This document shows, piece by piece, positions 1 to 5,704 of a stretch of 6,337 bases of DNA; the stretch's first letter is position 1, and each line of letters opens with the position of its first letter. Origin of the DNA: Modestobacter sp. (lineage in GTDB: Bacteria > Actinomycetota > Actinomycetes > Mycobacteriales > Geodermatophilaceae); assembly GCA_025966175.1 (NCBI GenBank), contig JAOPVN010000567.1, forward strand, positions 1 to 6,337, read 5' to 3'. Under the pieces are notes generated by a model. It was not told where the DNA came from, searched no databases, and was given only the letters and a program-made list of their open reading frames with translations. The translations under genes were made by a program, and so were the position numbers.

Positions 1-1
1 C

Positions 2-1012
2 AGCATGGCCCTGGCGGCCTGCGCCAGCGACGAGGGGACCAGCAGCGGGAGCAGCGCCGGCAGCAGCAGCGCCGGCGGCGACCTGCAGATCGGTCTGGCC
101 TACGACACCGGCGGCCGCGGCGACAAGTCGTTCAACGACTCGGCCTACGCCGGCGCGTCGGCCGCGGCCGACGCCCTCGGGGGCACGGTCAACGAGCTCA
201 CGCCCAACGCCGACGCCTCCAACCGCGTCGACCTGCTGACCCAGCTCGCGGACGACGGCAACAACCCGATCATCGCGGTCGGCTTCGCCAATGCCGACGC
301 GCTCGCCGAGGTCGCCCCGCAGTACCCGAACACCACGTTCGCCATCGTCGACTCGGCGGTCACGGGCACCGGTCTGGACAACGCGACCGGCCTGCTCTTC
401 GCCGCCAACGAGGGCTCGTTCCTCGGTGGCGTCGCTGCGGCGCTGAAGTCCGCCACCGGGCACATCGGCTTCGTCGGTGGCGTCGAGTCCCCGCTGATCC
501 AGGGCTTCGAGGCCGGCTACGTCGCCGGTGCCAAGGCCGCCAAGCCCGGCATCACCGTCGACGTGCAGTACATCTCGCCCAACGGCGACTTCTCCGGGTT
601 CTCCGACCCGGCCAAGGGGAAGATCCTGGCCCAGGGCATGTTCCAGAGCGGCGCGGACGTCGTCTACCACGCGGCCGGCGGTTCGGGGCAGGGCGTCTTC
701 GAGGCGGCGGCCGAGGCCGGCGGGCGGGCGATCGGTGTCGACTCCGACCAGTACGAGACCGTCGGCGACCCGGCGCTCCAGGCCGTGATCATGACCTCGG
801 TGCTCAAGCGGGTCGACAACGCCATCAAGACCTTCGTCACCGACTTCTCCGAGGGCTCGGTCAAGGGCGGCACCGACATCGTCAACGACCTGAAGAGCGG
901 CGGCGTGGGCCTGTCCACCTCCGGTGGCTTCATCGCCGACATCAAGACCCAGCTCGACGACTACCAGCAGAAGATCATCAGCGGCGACATCAAGGTCCCC
1001 ACGACCCCGTGA
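2..1012 (+). CDS. BMP/PnrA-family nucleoside-binding lipoprotein of an ABC importer (5' partial)
   Basis: This is the extracytoplasmic substrate-binding protein of the nucleoside ABC importer encoded downstream. The visible frame begins inside a lipoprotein signal peptide: a lipobox L-A-A-C has its Cys at 20-22, so the mature protein is about 330 residues, anchored by a lipidated Cys. The ATG at 5 lies only five residues before that Cys, too short for a signal peptide, so the true start is upstream of the window. A Ser/Gly/Ala linker follows the Cys. Counting from the ATG at 5, family motifs are DTGGRGDKSFND (34-45), a GFVGG strand (155-159), GGSGQGVFEA (225-234) and GVDSDQ (244-249), whose Asp residues are expected in the ligand pocket. 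PnrA, BmpA and NupN relatives bind purine or mixed nucleosides; the cdd and phosphorylase genes nearby favour a range that includes pyrimidine nucleosides, which is inference. A strong terminator follows the stop. Confidence 0.93.
   Translation, partial: SMALAACASDEGTSSGSSAGSSSAGGDLQIGLAYDTGGRGDKSFNDSAYAGASAAADALGGTVNELTPNADASNRVDLLTQLADDGNNPIIAVGFANADALAEVAPQYPNTTFAIVDSAVTGTGLDNATGLLFAANEGSFLGGVAAALKSATGHIGFVGGVESPLIQGFEAGYVAGAKAAKPGITVDVQYISPNGDFSGFSDPAKGKILAQGMFQSGADVVYHAAGGSGQGVFEAAAEAGGRAIGVDSDQYETVGDPALQAVIMTSVLKRVDNAIKTFVTDFSEGSVKGGTDIVNDLKSGGVGLSTSGGFIADIKTQLDDYQQKIISGDIKVPTTP
41..78 (+). repeat. Ser/Gly/Ala low-complexity linker with a 15-bp internal duplication
   Basis: AGC- and GGC-rich DNA just after the lipid-anchored Cys encodes a flexible tether. 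The 11-mer GCAGCGCCGGC occurs at 51-61 and again at 66-76, a 15-bp period that keeps the reading frame. Such linkers between the anchor and the folded domain are usual in actinobacterial lipoproteins. The repeat is a likely site for in-frame length changes. Confidence 0.6.
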
Positions 1013-1040
1013 TGCGCTCGTCCTGAGCACCAGGTGACAG

Positions 1041-1083
1041 CGGCGGGTCCGGGGGCGGTACACGCCCCCGGACCCGCCGTTTT
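1041..1083 (+). terminator. Strong intrinsic terminator after the binding-protein gene
   Basis: The arms are a perfect 17-bp inverted repeat, CGGCGGGTCCGGGGGCG at 1041-1057 and its complement at 1063-1079, around a five-base loop (GTACA, 1058-1062). TTTT follows at 1080-1083. The hairpin starts 28 bases after the TGA at 1010-1012. A very GC-rich stem with a short T run is typical of actinobacterial terminators. It should end most transcripts of the binding-protein gene before the ATPase gene. Confidence 0.88.
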
Positions 1084-1108
1084 CCGTGTGTACCGTCTCC
1101 GCGTCAGG

Positions 1109-1140
1109 ACGACATCCGCAGTACGACATCCGCAGTACGA
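1109..1140 (+). repeat. 14-bp tandem repeat, two full copies plus four bases
   Basis: ACGACATCCGCAGT stands at 1109-1122 and again, without a mismatch, at 1123-1136; ACGA at 1137-1140 begins a third copy. The repeat lies about 25 bases after the terminator and about 90 bases before the ATPase start. It is also enclosed by a 7-bp inverted pair, GGACGAC (1107-1113) and GTCGTCC (1145-1151). It could be a binding site for a regulator of the transporter operon or a chance tandem duplication; the sequence alone cannot decide. Confidence 0.75.
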
Positions 1141-1214
1141 GAGCGTCGTCCCGCGCCCGCGCGGCCGGAAGACCTCCGGTCCGCCGCCTCCGCCCCGCGC
1201 CCCACCCGGCCCCC

Positions 1215-1220
1215 GAGGAG
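1215..1220 (+). promoter_or_regulatory. Ribosome binding site that fixes the TTG start of the ATPase gene
   Basis: GAGGAG is followed by a six-base spacer and TTG at 1227. The same hexamer stands before the second permease (3997-4002, five-base spacer) and before cdd (5275-5280, seven-base spacer). It therefore looks like the normal site in this operon and supports TTG over the in-frame GTG at 1086, which has no comparable site. Confidence 0.75.
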
Positions 1221-1226
1221 CTCCCG

Positions 1227-2771
1227 TTGACCGAGTCGACACCGCTGGCGGTGGAGTTGCGCGGGATCACCAAGCGCTTCCCCGGCGTGGTCGCGAACGC
1301 CGACATCGAGCTGCGCGTCCGGCGCGGCGAGGTGCACGCCATCGTCGGTGAGAACGGCGCGGGCAAGTCCACGCTGATGAAGACGCTGTACGGCATGCAC
1401 CGCCCGGACGAGGGCCAGATCCTCGTCGACGGCCGTGAGGTGCACTTCCGCAGTCCCAACGACGCGATCGCCGCAGGCATCGGCATGGTCCACCAGCACT
1501 TCATGCTGGCCGACAACTTCACCGTGCTGGAGAACATCGTCCTGGGCAGTGAGCCCACCAAGGGGGGCCGGCTGGACCGGGCCACGGCCCGCCGCCGGAT
1601 CCGGGAGATCTCCGAGAGCTACTCCCTCGGTCTGCAGCCCGACGCACTGGTCGAGGGCCTCGGGGTGGGCGACCGCCAGCGCGTGGAGATCGCCAAGGTC
1701 CTCTACCGCGGGGCCACGATCCTCATCCTCGACGAGCCGACCGCCGTCCTGGTCCCGCAGGAGGTCGACGAGCTCTTCGGCAACCTCGCCGAGCTCAAGC
1801 GCGAAGGCGTCACGGTCATCTTCATCTCGCACAAGCTCGACGAGGTCCGCAAGGTGGCCGACTCGATCACCGTGATCCGCCGCGGCACCACCGTCGGCAC
1901 TGCCGACCCGAGGACGACGACCGCCCGTCAGCTGGCCGAGCTGATGGTCGGCGCCGAACTGCCCACGCCGGCCACCCGCGACTCCACCGTCCGGGAGACC
2001 CCCGTCCTGCGGATCGACCACCTGACCGTCCCCGGCGCCGCGGGCGGGCGGGCCGTGGTCGACGACGTGTCGATGACCGTCCGGGAGGGCGAGGTCGTCG
2101 GCATCGCGGGGGTGGAGGGCAACGGGCAGTCCGAGCTGATCGACGCGGTCCTGGGGCTGCGGCCGCCCTCGGCCGGCACGGTGGTGCTCGGCGAGGAGGA
2201 CATCACCAGCTGGAGCACCCGCCGTCGTCGCGAGGAGGGCGTCGGGTTCATCCCCGAGGACCGGCACCGGCAGGGGATGCTGCTGGAGGCCCCGCTCTGG
2301 GAGAACCGGATCCTGGGGCACCAGACCCGCCCGCCGGCGGTCAAGGGCGCCTTCATCGACCGCAAGGCCGCCCGCGCCGACACCGCCCGGATCATGCGCG
2401 AGTACGACGTCCGGGCCCCGGGCCCCAACACCCCGGCGGTCGCGCTGTCCGGTGGCAACCAGCAGAAGCTGATCGTCGGCCGCGAGATGAGCGCGCACCC
2501 CCGCGTGCTGCTGGCCGCGCATCCGACCCGCGGCGTCGACGTCGGAGCGCAGTCGGTCATCTGGGAGCTGCTCAAGGACGCTCGCGCGGAGGGCCTGGGC
2601 ATCGTGCTGGTCTCCGCCGACCTCGAGGAGCTGATCGGTCTGTCCGACACCCTGCACGTCATGCTCCGCGGGAAGCTGGTGGCCACCGTCGACCCGCGGA
2701 AGGTCACCCCTGAGGAGCTCGGCGGGTACATGACCGGCGGGCACGAGGCCTCCCCGGCGGGTGCGGCATGA
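1227..2771 (+). CDS. Duplicated ATP-binding subunit of the nucleoside ABC importer (NupO/YufO type)
   Basis: This 514-residue cytoplasmic ATPase carries two fused nucleotide-binding domains and drives the two permeases encoded next. Domain 1 has Walker A GENGAGKST (41-49), Q-loop Gln90, signature LGVGD (145-149), Walker B ending in Asp169-Glu170, and the H-loop His202. Domain 2 has a Walker A-like GVEGNGQSE (295-303) with Gln301 in place of Lys, a full LSGGNQQK signature (407-414), AAHPT (430-434) where Asp-Glu would stand, and Ala464 where the switch His would be. Such asymmetry is known for sugar and nucleoside importers of the RbsA/NupO group. The TTG start is chosen because it follows GAGGAG, gives the family's usual length, and places the first strand (VELRGITKRF) near the N-terminus. 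The in-frame extension back to 1086 would add 47 Arg/Pro/Ala-rich residues of no family likeness. The stop overlaps the next ATG as ATGA. Confidence 0.95.
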   Translation: MTESTPLAVELRGITKRFPGVVANADIELRVRRGEVHAIVGENGAGKSTLMKTLYGMHRPDEGQILVDGREVHFRSPNDAIAAGIGMVHQHFMLADNFTVLENIVLGSEPTKGGRLDRATARRRIREISESYSLGLQPDALVEGLGVGDRQRVEIAKVLYRGATILILDEPTAVLVPQEVDELFGNLAELKREGVTVIFISHKLDEVRKVADSITVIRRGTTVGTADPRTTTARQLAELMVGAELPTPATRDSTVRETPVLRIDHLTVPGAAGGRAVVDDVSMTVREGEVVGIAGVEGNGQSELIDAVLGLRPPSAGTVVLGEEDITSWSTRRRREEGVGFIPEDRHRQGMLLEAPLWENRILGHQTRPPAVKGAFIDRKAARADTARIMREYDVRAPGPNTPAVALSGGNQQKLIVGREMSAHPRVLLAAHPTRGVDVGAQSVIWELLKDARAEGLGIVLVSADLEELIGLSDTLHVMLRGKLVATVDPRKVTPEELGGYMTGGHEASPAGAA

Positions 2772-3934
2772 CCCTGGTGCGCCGGATCGGCACCCTGCTG
2801 CTCGCCCCCGCGCTGGCGGTGGCCATCGCCGTCGTCATCTCGGCCGTGGTGATGGGCCTGCTCGGGGTCGACCCGCTGCAGGTGCTGAAGGTGATGGTCG
2901 ACCTCGGCGACACCCCGACCCAGCAGGTCACCGCGGTCATCGCGATCCTCAACCGCTCGTTGCCGCTCTTCCTGGCCGGGCTGGCGGTGGCCATCGGTTT
3001 CCGGATGAGCCTGTTCAACATCGGCGTCGAGGGCCAGTACCGGATGGCCACGATCATGGCCGCGACGGTCGGCGCCGCGGTCGCCCTGCCGGGCCCGCTG
3101 CACGTCCTGCTGATCATCGTCGTGGCCATGGCGGTGGGCGCGATCTGGGCCGGGATCGTCGCCGTCCTGAAGGTCACCCGCGGCGTCAGCGAGGTGATCA
3201 GCTCGATCATGCTGAACACCATCGCCCTGGGCCTGGCCTCCTACCTGCTCACCGGCCCGTTCCGGGGCAGCCCGGACGGCGCCTCGGTGGTCAGCACGGC
3301 CGAGATCTCCGAGTCCGGCCGGATCGGTGGGCTCAACGGGATCCTCGACGTGTTCGGTCTGGTCAACCCGCCCCGCCAGCTGTACGGCTTCCTGCCGATC
3401 GCGGTCGTGGTCGGCATCGTCATCTGGGTGCTGCTGCAGCGCACCCGCTTCGGGTTCGACCTGCGCGCCACCGGGCTCTCGCCCTCGGCCGCCAGCGCCA
3501 GCGGGGTCGACGCCCGGCGGATGGTCGTCAAGACGATGCTGATCTCCGGCGCCGTGGCCGGCCTGATCGGTCTGCCGGACCTGCTGGGCCGCACCTACGA
3601 GTACAACTCCGACTTCACCTCGGGCCTGGGCTTCCTGGGCATCGCGGTCGCGCTGCTGGGCCGCAACAACCCCGGTGGCATCGCGCTGGCCGCGGTCCTC
3701 TACGCCTTCCTCGACCGCGCGGCGGTGCCGCTGCAGGCCGCGAGCCTGCCGTCCTCGGTCGTCACGATCATCCAGGGCACGATCGTGCTCGCGGTCGTCG
3801 TCGCCAACGAGATCGCCCGGCGGGTCTCCCGCCAGGCCGCCGAACGGTCCAGCCGGCAGACCTCCGGCCCGGTGACCGAGGGCTCCGTGACCACCGGGCC
3901 CGTGCCCGCCACCGCCTCGGAGGGAACCTCGTGA
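2768..3934 (+). CDS. Nucleoside ABC importer permease, first subunit (NupP/YufP type)
   Basis: This 388-residue inner-membrane protein is one half of the transport channel. Hydrophobic segments lie at roughly 8-33, 64-80, 93-107, 110-135, 142-161, 208-223, 256-273, 286-318 and 329-350. The family hallmark FNIGVEGQ is at 83-90, and a cytoplasmic loop at about 236-255 (ATGLSPSAASASGVDARR) is the expected contact with the ATPase. After the last membrane segment, a polar Ser/Thr/Gly/Pro-rich tail of about 36 residues (352-388) follows; I see no domain in it. The ATG overlaps the ATPase stop by four bases and has no clear ribosome site of its own, so translation is probably coupled. Sugar permeases of the RbsC type are distant relatives, but the FNIGVEGQ motif and the cdd neighbour favour nucleosides. 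Confidence 0.93.
   Translation: MTLVRRIGTLLLAPALAVAIAVVISAVVMGLLGVDPLQVLKVMVDLGDTPTQQVTAVIAILNRSLPLFLAGLAVAIGFRMSLFNIGVEGQYRMATIMAATVGAAVALPGPLHVLLIIVVAMAVGAIWAGIVAVLKVTRGVSEVISSIMLNTIALGLASYLLTGPFRGSPDGASVVSTAEISESGRIGGLNGILDVFGLVNPPRQLYGFLPIAVVVGIVIWVLLQRTRFGFDLRATGLSPSAASASGVDARRMVVKTMLISGAVAGLIGLPDLLGRTYEYNSDFTSGLGFLGIAVALLGRNNPGGIALAAVLYAFLDRAAVPLQAASLPSSVVTIIQGTIVLAVVVANEIARRVSRQAAERSSRQTSGPVTEGSVTTGPVPATASEGTS
3919..3924 (+). promoter_or_regulatory. Shine-Dalgarno-like GGAGGG in front of the GTG at 3931
   Basis: GGAGGG lies inside the last codons of the first permease gene, six bases before GTG at 3931, which overlaps the permease stop as GTGA. It is the purine-rich site expected at a coupled junction, yet the frame it would start is only 26 codons long. 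It may be the former start site of the second permease gene, or it may serve the small frame. Confidence 0.45.
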
Positions 3935-4013
3935 GCGAGCGTGCGAGCGAACCGGAGAACGCAGCAGCTGCGCGAACGCGGCCGACGAGCGCCGGCGAGG
4001 AGAACTCGTGAGC
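3928..4013 (+). repeat. 77-bp segment bounded by 9-bp direct repeats between the permease genes
   Basis: CTCGTGAGC occurs at 3928-3936 and at 4005-4013, 77 bases apart. The first copy contains the stop of permease 1 within GTGA, and the second contains the GTG start of permease 2, also within GTGA. Removing one 77-bp unit would bring the two genes into a four-base GTGA overlap like the other junctions of the operon. The interior begins with repetitive AGCGAGCG-like DNA. This suggests a small insertion or duplication at an older overlap, though the similarity may only reflect two similar start contexts. Confidence 0.4.
3931..4011 (+). CDS. Possible 26-codon coupled frame between the permeases, function unknown
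   Basis: GTG at 3931 opens a 26-codon frame ending at TGA 4009-4011. It has a good upstream site (GGAGGG, six-base spacer), overlaps the stop of permease 1 as GTGA and overlaps the start of permease 2 as GTGA. Its product (beginning VSERASEPEN, ending SAGEENS) is charged, Ala/Glu/Ser-rich, has no membrane segment and resembles no family I know. It could carry ribosomes across the gap to the second permease, or it could be an accident of the inserted 77-bp segment. I favour non-functional coding, but the two exact overlaps justify recording it. Confidence 0.22.
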   Translation: MSERASEPENAAAARTRPTSAGEENS

Positions 4014-5288
4014 ACGTCCCTGACGACGACGATTCCGGCCGCCACTCGCCCGACGCTGGTCCGCCGCCTGCTGGGCGCCTCCGGTGCCCGTCGGATCTGG
4101 CTGGCGGCGGCCGGGCTCTTCGTCCTGCTGTCGGTGGTCCGGCTGGTCAGCGGCGAGGACGCGCTGACGTCGTCGTCGGTGATGACCGCCGCGCTGCTGC
4201 TGACCTCGCCGCTGCTGCTCGTGGCGCTGGGCGGCCTGTTCTCCGAGCGCGCGGGCGTGGTCAACATCGGCCTCGAGGGCATGATGATCCTGGGCACCTG
4301 GGGCGCCGGCTACGCCGGCTACCAGTGGGGCTGGGGCGCCGCGATCGTCGGTGGGCTGGTCATGGGTGCCCTCGGCGGCCTGCTGCACGCGGTCGCCACG
4401 GTGACCTTCGGCGTCGACCACACGATCTCCGGCGTCGCGATCAACATCCTCGCCGCCGGCGTCGTCCGCTTCCTGTCCGAGTCGCTGTACACCGGGCGGA
4501 ACGACGGCGCCGGGATCACCCAGTCCCCGTCGCTGTCGTCCAAGCCCCCGTCGTTCTCGCTGCCCGTGCTGTCCAGCGGGCCGGACCTGCTGGGCGACCT
4601 CGAGGACAAGCACTGGTTCCTGCTCAGCGACCTGGCCGGCGTCCTGCGCGGGTTCACCTCCGACGTGGGCATCCTGACCTTGATCGCGGTGCTGCTGGTG
4701 CCGGCGGTCTACCTGCTGCTGTGGCGTACCGCCTTCGGGCTGCGGCTGCGGTCCTGCGGGGAGAACCCGGCGGCTGCCGACTCCCTCGGCGTGCCGGTCT
4801 ACCGGATCAAGTACCTCGCCGTGGTCATCTCCGGCGCGCTCGCCGGGCTGGGCGGGGTGGTGCTGGTCTTCGTCGCGAACATCTACCGCGAGGGCCAGAC
4901 CAACGGCCGTGGCTACATCGGCCTGGCCGCGCTGATCTTCGGCAACTGGCGGCCCGGCGGGCTGACCGGCGGCGCGCTGCTGTTCGGGTTCTCCGACGGC
5001 CTGCAGCTGCGCAGCCGCAGCGCCGTCGTCGCGCTGCTGCTCCTGGTCGCGGTGATCCTGGTCGTGGTCGCGATCGTGCAGTTCACCCGCCGCCGGCTGG
5101 TGCAGGGCGTGCTCTCGGCGGGCTTCGCCGTCCTGGCGCTGGTGGGCTACCTGACCATCGACGAGCTGCCGACCGGCATCGTCTCCTTCACCCCGCACCT
5201 GGTCACGCTGTTGGTGCTCTCGCTTGCCTCCCAACGGCTGCGGATGCCCAAGGCCGACGGACTGGTCTATCGACGAGGAGAGCACTAG
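4008..5288 (+). CDS. Nucleoside ABC importer permease, second subunit (NupQ/YufQ type)
   Basis: This 426-residue inner-membrane protein pairs with the preceding permease to form the channel. The hallmark ERAGVVNIGLEGMM is at 80-93, the ATPase-contact loop (RSCGENPAAADSLGVP) at about 248-263, and the conserved RGYIGLAALIFGNWRP at 301-316. Hydrophobic segments include roughly 31-47, 61-77, 93-107, 111-130, 142-156, 220-239, 267-291, 321-328, 338-359, 370-385 and 393-407. It appears longer than the Bacillus type, as I recall it, because of a polar N-terminal stretch of about 30 residues, a polar loop at about 160-215, and extra hydrophobic C-terminal sequence ending in LRMPKADG. The GTG start follows GAGGAG (3997-4002) by five bases. 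The stop TAG shares one base with the cdd start. Confidence 0.94.
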   Translation: MSTSLTTTIPAATRPTLVRRLLGASGARRIWLAAAGLFVLLSVVRLVSGEDALTSSSVMTAALLLTSPLLLVALGGLFSERAGVVNIGLEGMMILGTWGAGYAGYQWGWGAAIVGGLVMGALGGLLHAVATVTFGVDHTISGVAINILAAGVVRFLSESLYTGRNDGAGITQSPSLSSKPPSFSLPVLSSGPDLLGDLEDKHWFLLSDLAGVLRGFTSDVGILTLIAVLLVPAVYLLLWRTAFGLRLRSCGENPAAADSLGVPVYRIKYLAVVISGALAGLGGVVLVFVANIYREGQTNGRGYIGLAALIFGNWRPGGLTGGALLFGFSDGLQLRSRSAVVALLLLVAVILVVVAIVQFTRRRLVQGVLSAGFAVLALVGYLTIDELPTGIVSFTPHLVTLLVLSLASQRLRMPKADGLVYRRGEH

Positions 5289-5704
5289 TGACGACGCCTG
5301 ATCTCGACTGGGACGCGCTGCGGACGGCGGCGCGAGAGGCGATGACGCACGCCTACGCGCCCTACTCGAACTTCCCCGTGGGCGTGGCCGGGCTGGTGGA
5401 CGACGGCCGGGTCGTCACCGGCTGCAACGTGGAGAACGCCTCCTACGGGCTGGGCCTGTGCGCCGAGTGCGGCATGGTCAGCGAACTGGCCCGCAGCGGC
5501 GGCGGCCGGCTGGTCGCGGTGGCCTGCGTCGGTGGCGACGGCCAGCCGCTGATGCCCTGCGGCCGGTGCCGGCAGCTGCTGTGGGAGCACGGCGGCGCCG
5601 AGATGCTCATCGAGACCGTGTCGCTGGGCATCGTGCCGATGCGCCAGGTGCTGCCGGACGCCTTCGGCCCCGATGACCTCGTCGCGGCGGCGGCCCGCTC
5701 ATGA
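5288..5704 (+). CDS. cdd: Cytidine deaminase
   Basis: This 138-residue cytosolic zinc enzyme hydrolyses cytidine and deoxycytidine to uridine and deoxyuridine plus ammonia. The active site is complete: CNVEN (46-50) supplies the ribose-binding Asn47 and Glu49, CAEC (58-61) gives zinc ligand Cys58 and proton-shuttling Glu60, and PCGRC (90-94) gives zinc ligands Cys91 and Cys94. Three Cys ligands and the short length mark the tetrameric Bacillus-type enzyme, not the long dimeric E. coli type. APYSNFPVG near the N-terminus is also typical. GTG at 5288 is chosen for the GAGGAG at 5275-5280 and the TAGTG overlap with the permease. Placed straight after the importer, it probably deaminates imported cytidine so that the next enzyme can use it. 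Its stop overlaps the following ATG as ATGA. Confidence 0.96.
   Translation: MTTPDLDWDALRTAAREAMTHAYAPYSNFPVGVAGLVDDGRVVTGCNVENASYGLGLCAECGMVSELARSGGGRLVAVACVGGDGQPLMPCGRCRQLLWEHGGAEMLIETVSLGIVPMRQVLPDAFGPDDLVAAAARS

Noticed and set aside
5..7. ATG at 5 as the start of the binding protein
   Set aside because: It is five residues before the lipobox Cys, leaving no room for the charged and hydrophobic parts of a signal peptide.
1091..1096. TACCGT as a -10 promoter element for the transporter operon
   Set aside because: It fits TANNNT, but the matching -35 position falls within the terminator stem and shows no TTGACA-like sequence. One six-base match is too weak to call.
1013..1226. A riboswitch or leader-peptide attenuator before the ATPase gene
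   Set aside because: The only strong structure is the simple terminator hairpin next to the preceding gene. I see no competing antiterminator helix, no known aptamer pattern and no convincing leader frame.
2761..4011. A long second plus-strand frame over the first permease
   Set aside because: The product is Arg/Pro/Gly-rich without motifs. The overlapping frame at 2768 has the permease motifs. Only its last 26 codons, recorded separately, have any independent support.
1928..4297. A 789-codon open frame on the minus strand across the ATPase and permease genes
   Set aside because: It lies opposite genes with clear family motifs, its product is biased in composition with no recognisable domain, and long antisense frames are expected at this GC content.
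3768..5285. A 505-codon minus-strand frame opposite the second permease
   Set aside because: Its Gln/Asp/Arg/Gly-rich low-complexity product is the usual shadow of a hydrophobic GC-rich membrane-protein gene.
3941..5287. Upstream extension of the cdd frame by about 449 codons, suggesting a fusion protein
   Set aside because: The extension is the Arg/Pro-rich shadow of the second permease. The GAGGAG and GTG at 5288 give a cytidine deaminase of normal length.
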